Assembly (NCBI GenBank): GCA_002451015.1
Contig: DKBB01000264.1
Span: 1-40,115, forward strand
DNA from: Acidobacteria bacterium UBA6911
GTDB taxonomy: Bacteria; Acidobacteriota; UBA6911
Direction: 5' to 3'
Length of the DNA: 40,115 bases
Part shown: positions 8,286 to 18,078 of the stretch, one piece after another
Position numbering within the stretch: position 1 is the first letter of the stretch
Layout: each line of letters opens with the position of its first letter
Made by a program: the position numbers and the translations under genes
Notes under the pieces: model-generated
Told to the model about the DNA's origin: nothing
Databases searched by the model: none
The model's input: only the letters and a program-made list of their open reading frames with translations

Positions 8286-8329
8286 GGAATGGCATTCGCG
8301 CTCCGATCCGTCGGAGTGCGAATCATTCC
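8286..8329. terminator. Large hairpin between nadK and maf
   Basis: A 13-bp stem (ATTCGCGCTCCGA, one G-T pair) closes a TCCG tetraloop at 8294-8323. A further 6 bp (GGAATG/CATTCC) extend it after a 2-base bulge. No T run follows, so it may be an RNA-stabilising or Rho-assisted end rather than a classical terminator. Confidence 0.45.
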
Positions 8330-8550
8330 TGGGATGCATTTTGATGCAGTCGGAAGGAACAAGGCTTCTTGCTAACGTTTAATACCGGCATGATGCGTGT
8401 TTGTTTCGATACAGCTAAGAAAGAGGAACGATGCTGTACTATTTCGTTTCCGTACATGTAAGATAGCATTTTTTATCCGGTGTATTTCCGTCTCACAATT
8501 GCCGTATCCATTTATTTTTTGTCTGCTCGCACTCCAATAAGAGTTTTTCA

Positions 8551-8575
8551 CGTTCGTACATTCGTACGTTCACAC
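8551..8575 (-). repeat. Octamer array (TGTGAACG type) supplying the maf stop codon
   Basis: On the minus strand three units follow each other (TGTGAACG, TACGAATG, TACGAACG). The maf stop TGA at 8572-8570 is the TGA inside TGTGAACG. Confidence 0.6.
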
Positions 8576-9181
8576 GGTGAGATGATCCTGCAGGCGGATT
8601 CCTGATTTTCTGCACAGGATTTCGAATGCGGATACGGGAAACCCGACAATGTTGAAGTAGCATCCCTCGATACGATCGATGAAAAGCGCAGCATGGCCCT
8701 GAACTGCGTAAGCCCCGGCCTTGTCCCTGTATTCTCCCGTATTAAGGTACCACTCGATATCGAAAGGCGTAAGTGTGCGAAAATGTACCCTGGAACAGGA
8801 CGCTATGGAACGGGAGCGGCTCTTTTCGCAGTCGTACAGGCACAGGCCCGACCAGACTTCATGCCATCGCCCGCTTAAACGGGACAATATGGCGGAAGCC
8901 TCATCCCGGGATGAAGGTTTGCCCAGCAACAGTTTTCCCAGAACGACCACTGTGTCGGCGCTTATAATCAGGGCGGATGCATGTTGCCCGGCTGTTTCTT
9001 TTGCTTTCAAGCGGGCCAGCCGAACGACATACCCGGACGGCCCTTCGTCGGAGCGGCGGGGCGGTTCCTGAAGATGGCTGGGATCGATATGGAACTTCAA
9101 TCCAAGGTTGGATAATATTTCCTTCCGGCGTGGAGAAGCGGAAGCAAGAATCCATTCACGAAGAATTTTCTTATTCGCCAT
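8570..9181 (-). CDS. maf: Maf-family nucleotide pyrophosphatase
   Basis: Maf proteins hydrolyse non-canonical or selected nucleoside triphosphates (dTTP/UTP or modified bases) to monophosphates and limit misincorporation. The 203-aa product has the N-terminal ILASASPRRKEIL motif, the SADTVV motif with the catalytic Asp near residue 77, and the GAYAVQGHAALFI segment near residue 160. Which subfamily (dTTPase/UTPase or m7GTPase) cannot be settled by eye. The last codons (HLTV and stop) run into the octamer repeat. The gene stands alone, downstream of and co-directional with the Oar-like gene's neighbourhood. Confidence 0.92.
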   Translation of the reverse strand: MANKKILREWILASASPRRKEILSNLGLKFHIDPSHLQEPPRRSDEGPSGYVVRLARLKAKETAGQHASALIISADTVVVLGKLLLGKPSSRDEASAILSRLSGRWHEVWSGLCLYDCEKSRSRSIASCSRVHFRTLTPFDIEWYLNTGEYRDKAGAYAVQGHAALFIDRIEGCYFNIVGFPVSAFEILCRKSGIRLQDHLTV

Positions 9182-9247
9182 GCGATTGATTCGGTCGGTC
9201 CATTAGAGGTGTGTCGTTACATTGGATTATTTTTTTGTAGGAACATG

Positions 9248-9278
9248 GAAATGGGGCGCTCCAAAAGCACCCCATTTC
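9248..9278. terminator. Hairpin between the Oar-like gene and maf
   Basis: A perfect 9-bp stem, GAAATGGGG with CCCCATTTC, plus a 3-bp inner stem. It lies just downstream of the Oar-like gene on the minus strand. No T run follows directly, so termination is only probable. Confidence 0.45.
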
Positions 9279-9336
9279 GAGTGTGTTCGACCGGCTCGAC
9301 TGCCATCCTGATTCGGAGCCTGTTATATAGAGCCGG

Positions 9337-12300
9337 CTAGAATTCATAACGCAGGGCCAGCTGAATCATGCGGGGCGTTCCGATCGTCGAAGTAAATTTC
9401 CCAAAGTCACTCTGGGATATATCCGTGTTCGGAATGCCGAAGTGGGCTCTGTTGAAAAGGTTGTATATTTCGGCACGGATCTGCAGCCGGTTGTCGTCAC
9501 CGATACGGAAGGGCTTAAAGAACGAAAAGTCGAGGTTGAGATATTTGGGTCCCTTAAAAGAATTCCGCCCTGAATTCCCAATCTCCCCGGCTGAAGGATA
9601 CGAGAACTGAAAGATCTGCGCTTGATTGAACCAGTATGCACCGTCCGATCTTCGATCCAGATCTTCAATATTCCGGCTGCCGGCGTAATCCGCCAGACTG
9701 TAAACATCGGCGAAAAGAGTCTGTCTTCCTGAGGTGACGCTAAACCGCCGGCCGCTTTCCCAGACCATCAGAGCGCCTATTTCCCAATCACCGAAGATCC
9801 AGTCAATGACGCGTGGTGCTTCAGAGCCGAATCGGCGATCTCTCCCGATTGGGATGTTGAAACTGCTCATGACATTAAAAATATGGGAGCGATCGAAGTC
9901 GCTTGGAGCTTTATTGGCTAAAGGATCCATGCTGTCTGACGGACTAACAAAACGGTCCCCGTCGACAGAAAGGGTGTCGAGAGACTTGCTCCATGTATAG
10001 TAGGCCCGCATTCGGAAAGGGCTGGAATTGGCTCGAAATCCGACCTGTACAGAATCGTACCAGGACCGACCCGTATCGGTCCCGACAATGAACTGGTTGA
10101 ATTGCGGGTAGTTTCGCAGATAGAAATCGGAAATTCCTGCCGCCGGATAGAGATCGTAATGACCCGAGTCCACGGTGTCGGCCGCTATTCCCACCTGTCC
10201 GGTGTCGAAGTAGTAACCGCCGATATTGTCCAGGACCGCAATTGGCGATCCGAATAGCTGTACCAGCGTATTGGAGTCCGGAACCGGAGTTCCCAGGTCA
10301 CGGTAGGCTGTAATTTCCTGGAATGCCTGCAGGAAGTCGTCCCGTGTCTTGGTTTGATTGTAGTTGAGGTTCTGGTAGAGCCTTCTTCCCCGGGATCCGA
10401 TGTAGCTTGCTTCTATGACAAGGTGCCTGCCAAATCTGCGTTCCAGTGTCAGATTGAACCGGTCGATTCGGGGGGTTTTCAGATTGGGATCGAGAACGGC
10501 TATGGAGGCGGATCGCGTCGCCGGCGGCGTCAAATCAAACGGATCCGGTGTAGTCGGAAACGGGAGCGCATCTCCGATCCGGAGATCGTTGCCGCCCATA
10601 TTCGGAAAGGTCGAAACGGTCTGTGAAAAACTATAGGTGTTTGCGTCTATGAAATCGGTTATCGCACCTATCGGACGGTCGTAATAAATGCCGTAAGACC
10701 CGCGAAGCACGAAAGTACCATAACCGGAAATATCCCATGCAAATCCTGCCCGTGGAGCAAAGTCGGAAATGTTACGGCTGCGCCACTCGTTACCGGCAAC
10801 GATGGTGAAATCGGAAATATTCGCCCCTGCATCAATGCCCGAAGACGGATCTAGAACACGTTGAAGGTCGTTTTGTTCTGTCGGCACGCTGTTGAATTCA
10901 TAGCGCAGTCCAAGGTTCAGGGTAAGGGTCGGCAGAATACGCCAGTCGTCCTGGATGAAGGCTGAGAATTCAAAAGAGGAGAAACTGTGTTCCCTTCCGG
11001 ATCCTAAGGGCAGCGGCGATGCCAAATCGTAGTAATAGGTCTGACGGATGCTTTCGACTCTTCCCAGAAGGTCATTATAGAGATTTTCAAAAGTCTGCCG
11101 GTCCTCATCCGAAATGACGGTATTTCCATACGGACCTATATTTTCGGGTACATGGTTTCCCATGCTTGTTCCGAAAGTCATGTCAGGGATAATGCCGCTG
11201 TAATCCACACTCTTCTGTCCCGCACGGCGAAACGTTGCGCCGTACTTGAATGTATGCTTGTTCCGTGAATGAGCAATACTGTCGGAAATCTCAAATAATG
11301 GCGAGACGTAAGCCTTAGGGGAATCGGGAGACAACGGATTCGTCCACGAGCTGATCTGATACATGGGTTGCAGGGACCTAGCCGGACGAATCAGCTCCGT
11401 TTTGGGTCGGATATACCCTATCTGCAATTCATTGACCATTTGTGGATTTATTGTAAAGTCGGATCCTGCGTTGAATGCCCATGCGTGATTCTCGACGGTG
11501 CCTTCCGGTGTGCCTGGAAACGGTGCATCCGCATTATTGGCCAGATCCGTCGCATCATTCCGACTCCAGTTGACGCGCAGGTAGATGCGGTGGTTGCTCT
11601 TCAGGGTGTGGTCGATACGGACGGTCAACTGGTCCGAATTGTTATGGAAGGGATTGTTAAAAAGGTAACCGGCTGAATTCAATCCATCTCCAACAAGGTT
11701 ATTGTTGGGGGAAGGCGTGGGAGCAATCAGCGCTACAATTTCCGGAGCCATGCCGATAAGATCATTCCCGAGAATATCATAGGACTGAAGTGTATCCGTT
11801 CCAGGAGTAAAATACCGGAACACGCCCGCCCTTGCTTCGTCGTTTTCTCCCTCATTCTCGTCATCCGGGTCGTCATCGGAATCATCCGTTAAAACAAGAC
11901 GGTTTCTGCCGATTTGGGATCCCATACGGTAGCCTTCGTAATTACCGAAAATGAGGGTCTTCTCGTTCCAGAGGGGCCCGGAAACAGTTCCGCCGAAAAT
12001 GTTTCGCCGGAAATTCGGTTTTTCAAGAGAAGTGGAATTATTGATGAAATCATTCGCATTTAATGACTTATTGCTGTGGTAGTAGTAAACGTTCCCATGC
12101 CATGACCTTGCTCCGGTTCGGGAAACAAGGCCTAACTGCGCTCCGGCTGCGCGTCCAAATTCGGCCTTGGCACCGCTTGTGATCAAGTGAAATGTTTCAA
12201 CGGTATCTGTGTTTACTGCAATGGAGGAGGTGTCGATGCGGGGGAGCGCAGCGTTTGAAACGGTCTGACCGTCCAGACTTATGTGATTCATTCCCTTTCG

Positions 12301-12843
12301 TGCCCCATTCGCGGTCGACTCACTTTCAGTCCCTCCGTTTATCTGCAAACCCGGAAGGTGGGTTGCCAGGATGAGCGGATTGCGGGACAACACGGGGAGC
12401 GTTTCCAGATCCTTGCGGGATATATCTCCATATATATCTGAATTATATATATTTACTCTTTCCTCAATCGGGATGGTTTCATCGGCGGACGCTATGTCAA
12501 GCGTGAAGGATTCCGTAACATTCCCGTTGGCAGGCAGGTATATATTACGCCGGGTTATCTGTTGAAAGCCCTTAGCTCTTGTTGAAACGGTATAAAAACC
12601 CGGATGCAACGCCAGGAACAGGTAACGACCGTTTTCGTCACTCACGGTTTCATTTTGCCACCCAGTTTTTTCATGGACCGCTGTAAGGATTACTCCCGCG
12701 GTCGGATTATCGGATGGATCCCAGACAATGCCGGTCAAACGTGCCGAGGCGGATTGTGCTTCGATGGTTCCCGGGATAAAAAGCATGGTCAGTAATGTTG
12801 CAATGATAAAAGTCCTGATTGAATTAGATGTGATCCGAACCAC
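9337..12843 (-). CDS. Oar/TonB-dependent-receptor-like outer-membrane protein
   Basis: The 1168-aa product starts at GTG 12843, because AAGGAGG lies 6 bases upstream; a TTG at 12879 in frame has no ribosome site. Residues 1-29 are a signal peptide ending in IEAQ. A carboxypeptidase-regulatory-like (Ig-fold) domain follows (about 32-115, GIVWDPSDNPTAGVILTAV ... NGRYLFLALHPGFY). Next is a plug-like region with NGARKGMNHISLDG and EFGRAAGAQLGLVSRTG, then a long series of barrel strands, ending LALRYEF with the terminal Phe needed for barrel assembly. This layout is that of Oar-type proteins, abundant in Acidobacteriota and myxobacteria, thought to bind or import large substrates. No TonB box is obvious and no ligand can be inferred. 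An acidic loop (DDSDDDPDDENEGEND) lies near residue 340. Confidence 0.92.
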   Translation of the reverse strand: MVRITSNSIRTFIIATLLTMLFIPGTIEAQSASARLTGIVWDPSDNPTAGVILTAVHEKTGWQNETVSDENGRYLFLALHPGFYTVSTRAKGFQQITRRNIYLPANGNVTESFTLDIASADETIPIEERVNIYNSDIYGDISRKDLETLPVLSRNPLILATHLPGLQINGGTESESTANGARKGMNHISLDGQTVSNAALPRIDTSSIAVNTDTVETFHLITSGAKAEFGRAAGAQLGLVSRTGARSWHGNVYYYHSNKSLNANDFINNSTSLEKPNFRRNIFGGTVSGPLWNEKTLIFGNYEGYRMGSQIGRNRLVLTDDSDDDPDDENEGENDEARAGVFRYFTPGTDTLQSYDILGNDLIGMAPEIVALIAPTPSPNNNLVGDGLNSAGYLFNNPFHNNSDQLTVRIDHTLKSNHRIYLRVNWSRNDATDLANNADAPFPGTPEGTVENHAWAFNAGSDFTINPQMVNELQIGYIRPKTELIRPARSLQPMYQISSWTNPLSPDSPKAYVSPLFEISDSIAHSRNKHTFKYGATFRRAGQKSVDYSGIIPDMTFGTSMGNHVPENIGPYGNTVISDEDRQTFENLYNDLLGRVESIRQTYYYDLASPLPLGSGREHSFSSFEFSAFIQDDWRILPTLTLNLGLRYEFNSVPTEQNDLQRVLDPSSGIDAGANISDFTIVAGNEWRSRNISDFAPRAGFAWDISGYGTFVLRGSYGIYYDRPIGAITDFIDANTYSFSQTVSTFPNMGGNDLRIGDALPFPTTPDPFDLTPPATRSASIAVLDPNLKTPRIDRFNLTLERRFGRHLVIEASYIGSRGRRLYQNLNYNQTKTRDDFLQAFQEITAYRDLGTPVPDSNTLVQLFGSPIAVLDNIGGYYFDTGQVGIAADTVDSGHYDLYPAAGISDFYLRNYPQFNQFIVGTDTGRSWYDSVQVGFRANSSPFRMRAYYTWSKSLDTLSVDGDRFVSPSDSMDPLANKAPSDFDRSHIFNVMSSFNIPIGRDRRFGSEAPRVIDWIFGDWEIGALMVWESGRRFSVTSGRQTLFADVYSLADYAGSRNIEDLDRRSDGAYWFNQAQIFQFSYPSAGEIGNSGRNSFKGPKYLNLDFSFFKPFRIGDDNRLQIRAEIYNLFNRAHFGIPNTDISQSDFGKFTSTIGTPRMIQLALRYEF

Positions 12844-13425
12844 GCCCTGCCTCCTTATAAATGTTAAGCCGTTTGCCAACGAGTATACCCGTTTCTGAAA
12901 AAATCGCTGTAACTTTAAAGATGCAAAACCCCAATTTTTACATTAAGCGGGATCATTTGTCGATAGTGGACAAGCATTCATGATACGTATATCCTGTAAG
13001 TTCCGTTCCCGTTATATCGGTTTTGCGGGCAAATATTTTGTCCAAAACCGAATCCCTGACGTATATAATAATCGCGTTTCCAATCCGCGGGGACGGAGTA
13101 TGTTCATGCGGAATCATAGTTGTGGCGGTTTTTGCAATTTTTGAAAGAGCATCGTAGGTTGTCATAAATACTTGAATTACAGATACCGGTCTGAAAGAAT
13201 TCCCCCCCACGCAACCGGTCCTGAGTTTGAGTTTCTCATGGGATTGGAAACATTAAAGGCGGATTGGCGTGTTTGGGAAAAGTGCCGTAAAAAGACTTTC
13301 AGCACGCTGCCGAAAACCACTTGTATGAGCAATTCGGGGCCGTGAACCCTGCAGGGCCATCGGGCAAGGTGGATATTGTTCGAAGGCAACTGCGCTGGAG
13401 GGGGCGCCCCTGTTGGAGAGCCATT
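12844..13425. other. Intergenic region between divergent outer-membrane and Kelch genes
   Basis: About 580 bases separate the two divergent starts. The only candidate gene is a weak minus-strand frame at 12953-13165. The right half (13211-13425) has no convincing gene; an upstream in-frame extension of the Kelch gene to 13321 lacks a signal peptide and ribosome site. Confidence 0.4.
12953..13165 (-). CDS. Possible small hypothetical protein (70 aa)
   Basis: I do not recognise this protein. From ATG 13165 it would encode a soluble 70-aa product with a plausible strand-rich middle (GNAIIIYVRDSVLDKIF) and no signal peptide. No Shine-Dalgarno sequence is seen upstream of the ATG, and the frame stays open to 13210. 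It lies in the gap between two divergent secreted-protein genes. Composition is protein-like, but this may be a chance open frame. Confidence 0.28.
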   Translation of the reverse strand: MTTYDALSKIAKTATTMIPHEHTPSPRIGNAIIIYVRDSVLDKIFARKTDITGTELTGYTYHECLSTIDK

Positions 13426-16400
13426 ATGCATATTCGATCCATAATTATTTTCGTAGTTATGGGAATTATGTTCATTCCTGCTGCTACGGCACAGAAGCGA
13501 ACTTTTGCCACGATTAATCCCAATGAGGATAGGGTAAACATCCACGCGGATTTCTATTTTCCGCAGAGTGGCGAATTTTCTCCGACAGTGGGAAATCTGG
13601 GCGTTCCCCGCGAAAACCATGTGGCCATATCGCTGGACAACGGTAAAGTCCTGATCGCGGGGGGACACAACAATCGATACCTGAGGTCCGCCGAGTTGTT
13701 TGATCCTGCAACCGGTTTGTTCTCACAGAATCTCCAAACAGTCCTCGATGAGGAGACTGGAATTTATGAAACAAGCGAGGGGAATATGAAAATAGCCCGC
13801 AGCGGTGCGGGCGCCGTCAGGTTGCTGAACGGTAAAGTCTTTATCGTGGGGGGCTATAATGGCAATTACCTTTCATCTGCAGAAATCTATGATCCTTCCA
13901 CCGGAGAGTTTGTTCTGCTCACCACCTTCATGAATGACTCCCGCCATAATCCCAATGTAATCCTTTTGAGCGATGGGCGGGTTTTAATTTCAGGGGGATA
14001 TAACGGCCAGTTCTTATCTTCTGTCGAGGTTTTTGATCCGATTACCTTGAGATTTTATGGCAGCCCGGATATGAATTATGCCCGCGAGGGACACAGCACG
14101 ACTCTGCTGGATGACGGAACAGTCTTGATCGTCGGTGGCTGTGCCAATGCCGAAAGCGACAGAATAATCTGTGACAATTACATCGACGTGGTTGAAATTC
14201 TGGACCCGGAAGCCGGATATTCAGAGTTGGAGGGATTAAATTCTCCCCGTGCCGGCCATACGGCATCCCTGCTTCCGGACGGGCGGGTATTGATCGCGGG
14301 GGGAGTGAATGGGGGGGGATTTCTGGCTTCTGCAGAAATTTATGATCCCGAAGATAACCGCTTCCATCCGATCGCGAATATGGGGATTCCACGGTATGAA
14401 CATACCGCCACAAACCTGGGAGATGGAAAGATCCTCATGGCAGGCGGAAAATCTGTTTCGGCTTCGGACAGCGCGGAAATTTTTGACTCCGCAAGCAATA
14501 CCTTCGCCGCAGTATCCAATTTAATGAGTGCTCCAAGATTCCGCCATACGGCGAATATTCTGAAGGATGGACGGATTCTTTTGGTCGGAGGGCTGAACTC
14601 CGAACTTCTGGTATTCGACGTCAATGTTCGAACGCCGGAGGACAATATTTCTCCCAATATCGTGTTTTCCCCGGATTCACAGACTGGATTCGTACCCTAT
14701 ACAGGATCGGGTATGGTTATGGCTTTTTCTGCAACAACAGGGGAAATAAGGGAATGGGTTGTTACGGGCGGATATCCGGCTTCGATCACTCCGCTTCCGG
14801 ATGGCAATACGATGGCGGTTGTGTCAGTTTTTGACAACAGAATTTTTCTTATTAAAATGGACACCTTGGAACTACAGGAGACATTTGCGTTTGAAGGCGC
14901 GCAGTTCGGATTCGGCAGCGTATTGGCCCTTTCTCCCGACGGGAGCCGGGGATACATTTCTTCGACAGGCACCGGAGAAGTCATACAATTTGACATGGCC
15001 ACCGGAAACGAGGTGCGACGGCTGGCGGACTTTTATAGACCCGGACGGGTTACCCTCACCCCGGACGGAAGCACGTTGCTGGTCGTTGAGATATCGTCGG
15101 CACAAGTATATTTTGTCGACACGGCAACGATGACAACGAAATTCACGATGGATGCGCGAACGGTCTATTCGGCCGCCGGATTCACTATCTATAATAAGCC
15201 TGTATTATCCCAGGATGGTCAATATGGAGTTATCGGAAGCCAGAATATCGCCGGGGGAGATACAGACGTCATATTTTATTTTGAAACATCCTCAGGCAAT
15301 ATACGCTTTATATTGCAAACGGGTGCCAATCCCGCCTATACGGTACTTACCCCGGACAACGAATACTGGCTGGTGTTGTGTGCCAATCGATTAGCAAAAA
15401 TTCCGGTTGCAAATCCCACCGGAATCCAGAATATCAAAACAACGGTAGGCAAGCCGATCGGTTCTGCGAATATTGTCTTTTCCGGAGATGGCCGTTACGC
15501 TTTCCATGCGGCGTCTAACACGGACCGAGTTCTCCAGCAGGATTTGCAGAGCCATGGAATCGTCGGATCCTATCTGGTCGGAGACGTATCGGATATAAAC
15601 GCGGACCAGCCGTCCAGCCTCGCCATCACTCCAAACGGTGGAACGATTGCGGTCTTGAATTTTACGAGCAACGAACTGGATCTTCTAACGGATGCCTCGG
15701 TGTTAAGAGTGCCCGAATTTTTCAACAACAGAGACCGGTTTACCGGCCTGACTCTGATAAATCTCTCCACCAATACGGTCAATCTGCAATTGGCGCCGAT
15801 TTCGAATTTTGGAGGCAGAACATTCGTATTGGAAGACGGTAAAACTTCCAGAGTGGATCCGGTGGCACTTCCTCCTATGGCTCCTAATGAACAGCTGTCG
15901 GTTGAGTTGTCACAAGTTTTCAAGTTTGACAACAGCGCGGACAACCAGGGGCATCTCTACATATCCTCCGATCTTCCCGGTGTCGTAGGATTTGCTGTGA
16001 CGGGAACGATTAAAGCCTCATTTCTTGAAGCCCATCTAACCGCCATGAATGGCATGTCCCTGCAAAGTTTTCCGTATCAACTGCATGATTGGATTATGCC
16101 TGACATACCGGCTAAGAATATAGCGCCTCCCACGCTGAGCCTGATAAATCCGAATTACAATTCTACCGATTATGAAATAGTGCACTATGGCGCGGACGGA
16201 TCGATTCTGCAGGCCGAAAACGAGAGTGATCTCGGTCCATCCTACCGGCGGGTTCAAACAACGGATGATATGTTCGATAACTCGCAGATTGGACAGGTGC
16301 TGATTGCCGGCGGCCGATTGCCCCAAGCCAGTTCTGCTACTGAAATCTACCGACCGGATCCTCCAAATTTTAGAGCGAACGACTACATGTCCGAACCGAG

Positions 16401-18078
16401 GTACGGACATGCCGCAGTACTCTTGGGTAGTGGCAGAGTCCTCGTGTCGGGGGGCAAGGATGGCGCCCGAGTAAGTAAAAGCGCAGAATTGTACGATCCG
16501 ATCGACAGAATTTTCATTCCTATCGTCGGGACAATGATGCAATCCCGCTACAGGCATACGGCGACCCTGTTGCATGACGGCAAGGTATTGGTGGCCGGCG
16601 GACAGAATTCCGTCTCCATCAATTCTTCAGCCGAACTTTACGATCCGGAATCGGAAACATTTGCCTATACTGCGGGATTTATGAACTCTGCCCGGGATGC
16701 GCATACGGCGACACGTTTGTATGACGGCAGCGTGCTCATTGCAGGGGGAATTGACGGAATCAGCCTTTCGCACACCGCGGAAATATACAATCCCGATACA
16801 TCTGAATTCAACCTCACGGGAGCGATGCATACGGGCAGAGCTTTCCACCAGGCGGTGCTGCTGAAAAACGGACAGGTCCTGATTACCGGAGGGTATAACG
16901 GGAATTACCTGAGTTCCGCGGAAATTTACGATCCGGCGACAGGCACCTTTACGGAAATCCCATCCATGAATGTTGAGCGGAGTCATCACACGGCGACAGT
17001 GCTTTCCGATGGGAATGTGCTCATCGCCGGCGGAACAAATTCTTCGGGCGCTCTGGACTCCGTTGAAATGTACGTTCCTTACGCTAACCGCTTCTTCCGA
17101 TTGGATATTTCGTTGAGAAAGGCGCGAAGCCGTCACACCGCGACGCTGCTTTCGAGTGGAGATGTTCTTATTATAAGTGGGATAGATGGAAATGAGGTGG
17201 TTTCTTCCTCCGAGCTTTATTTCCCGGATAATCAGGTTTTTCAGGCACTGGACATACCCCAGTTGTATCAATGGGAACATACGGCGACTCTTTTACAGGA
17301 TTTGATTGCGGGTTACCTGAGAGGTTCCTCTTCGATAGGGTTAATGTTCCGGGGACATTATAGAATAAGGGGCGCTGAAACGGCGATCAACGGCATCGAT
17401 GTCGAAAAATTTGAGGGTATTACTGCGCTCTATTCGCCCCAGTTCGTTTCTCTTCTGACCGAACGCACGGTGTTGAATCTGATCAATGCCAATGACGACA
17501 GTGATGCCACTGTGAGGATTACACTGCACGATACAGAGGGAACCATTTTAGCCGAAGAAACAACGATCCTTCCCGTGAAACATCAGATCAATGAAGATCT
17601 GATGAATATCTTCGGGAGTGATCCCGCAATTCTGGGGCAGGAAGGATGGATCGAGGTGTCCAGCGATGTGGACAAGATTGTCGGTACGGTTTCATTTTTA
17701 GACAACGAAAATGCCATCCTGACGACACACGAACTTTCCGGGACTCCCCTGGCGGAATTCGTAATTCCTCTTGCGGCTGAGGACAGCGTGGATTATCTGA
17801 CGGAGCTTTCACTGCTGAATCCCTACAGCCAGTCCACGAATGTTGAAATAGAATACCGAGGTCCGGACGGAACGGTCCTTCAATCCACGTCTTTTGAACT
17901 GGGTGCGGAAACTCGAAGAAGCGATTCTCTGCGCGATTATTTCGGCACCCCGATGGACCGCCTGTACGGTTACATTTACGTGCGTTCCGATCTGGGTCTT
18001 CATAGCATATCGATCCTTAGGGATCGGAATAATGAGTTTGCCTGTGCCGTACCTCCGATTCCCATTCCGGGGGAATAA
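13426..18078 (+). CDS. Giant secreted Kelch/beta-propeller protein (1550 aa)
   Basis: The start is the ATG at 13426 with GGAGAG 6 bases upstream. Residues 1-23 form a signal peptide ending ATAQ. Residues about 55-405 are Kelch-type repeats of the form HTATLLxDGKVLIAGG then SSAEIYDP. Residues about 405-758 form a second, YVTN/PQQ-like propeller (LSPDGSRGYISS, LTPDGSTLLVV). A region of two LxLIN-type beta modules follows (758-955, LTLINLSTNTVNLQL and LSLINPNYNSTDYEI). Then comes a second Kelch block (955-1308) and two more such modules (LNLINANDDSDATVRI, LSLLNPYSQSTNVEI). The protein therefore looks built from two related halves with an extra propeller. A role in surface binding or adhesion is inferred; no catalytic motif is seen. 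The dciA-like gene starts at the very next base. Confidence 0.9.
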   Translation: MHIRSIIIFVVMGIMFIPAATAQKRTFATINPNEDRVNIHADFYFPQSGEFSPTVGNLGVPRENHVAISLDNGKVLIAGGHNNRYLRSAELFDPATGLFSQNLQTVLDEETGIYETSEGNMKIARSGAGAVRLLNGKVFIVGGYNGNYLSSAEIYDPSTGEFVLLTTFMNDSRHNPNVILLSDGRVLISGGYNGQFLSSVEVFDPITLRFYGSPDMNYAREGHSTTLLDDGTVLIVGGCANAESDRIICDNYIDVVEILDPEAGYSELEGLNSPRAGHTASLLPDGRVLIAGGVNGGGFLASAEIYDPEDNRFHPIANMGIPRYEHTATNLGDGKILMAGGKSVSASDSAEIFDSASNTFAAVSNLMSAPRFRHTANILKDGRILLVGGLNSELLVFDVNVRTPEDNISPNIVFSPDSQTGFVPYTGSGMVMAFSATTGEIREWVVTGGYPASITPLPDGNTMAVVSVFDNRIFLIKMDTLELQETFAFEGAQFGFGSVLALSPDGSRGYISSTGTGEVIQFDMATGNEVRRLADFYRPGRVTLTPDGSTLLVVEISSAQVYFVDTATMTTKFTMDARTVYSAAGFTIYNKPVLSQDGQYGVIGSQNIAGGDTDVIFYFETSSGNIRFILQTGANPAYTVLTPDNEYWLVLCANRLAKIPVANPTGIQNIKTTVGKPIGSANIVFSGDGRYAFHAASNTDRVLQQDLQSHGIVGSYLVGDVSDINADQPSSLAITPNGGTIAVLNFTSNELDLLTDASVLRVPEFFNNRDRFTGLTLINLSTNTVNLQLAPISNFGGRTFVLEDGKTSRVDPVALPPMAPNEQLSVELSQVFKFDNSADNQGHLYISSDLPGVVGFAVTGTIKASFLEAHLTAMNGMSLQSFPYQLHDWIMPDIPAKNIAPPTLSLINPNYNSTDYEIVHYGADGSILQAENESDLGPSYRRVQTTDDMFDNSQIGQVLIAGGRLPQASSATEIYRPDPPNFRANDYMSEPRYGHAAVLLGSGRVLVSGGKDGARVSKSAELYDPIDRIFIPIVGTMMQSRYRHTATLLHDGKVLVAGGQNSVSINSSAELYDPESETFAYTAGFMNSARDAHTATRLYDGSVLIAGGIDGISLSHTAEIYNPDTSEFNLTGAMHTGRAFHQAVLLKNGQVLITGGYNGNYLSSAEIYDPATGTFTEIPSMNVERSHHTATVLSDGNVLIAGGTNSSGALDSVEMYVPYANRFFRLDISLRKARSRHTATLLSSGDVLIISGIDGNEVVSSSELYFPDNQVFQALDIPQLYQWEHTATLLQDLIAGYLRGSSSIGLMFRGHYRIRGAETAINGIDVEKFEGITALYSPQFVSLLTERTVLNLINANDDSDATVRITLHDTEGTILAEETTILPVKHQINEDLMNIFGSDPAILGQEGWIEVSSDVDKIVGTVSFLDNENAILTTHELSGTPLAEFVIPLAAEDSVDYLTELSLLNPYSQSTNVEIEYRGPDGTVLQSTSFELGAETRRSDSLRDYFGTPMDRLYGYIYVRSDLGLHSISILRDRNNEFACAVPPIPIPGE

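Larger units (their letters stand above)
8237..8569. other. Intergenic region bounded by inverted octamer arrays
   Basis: No gene is seen between the convergent nadK and maf genes. The stretch holds a large hairpin (8286-8329) and is framed by inverted TGTGAACG-type arrays at 8265-8281 and 8551-8575. There is no transposase or obvious target duplication. Confidence 0.5.

Noticed and set aside
8265..8575. CRISPR-like repeats between nadK and maf
   Set aside because: Units are only 8 bases, without spacers of uniform length, and no cas genes are present.
12425..12456. AT-rich TATATAT-like tract as a regulatory or phase-variable repeat
   Set aside because: It lies within the intact coding sequence of the Oar-like gene and has no uniform unit.
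13177..13668. Minus-strand frame opposite the Kelch gene start
   Set aside because: Shadow frame over a signal peptide and Kelch repeat that are clearly coded on the plus strand.
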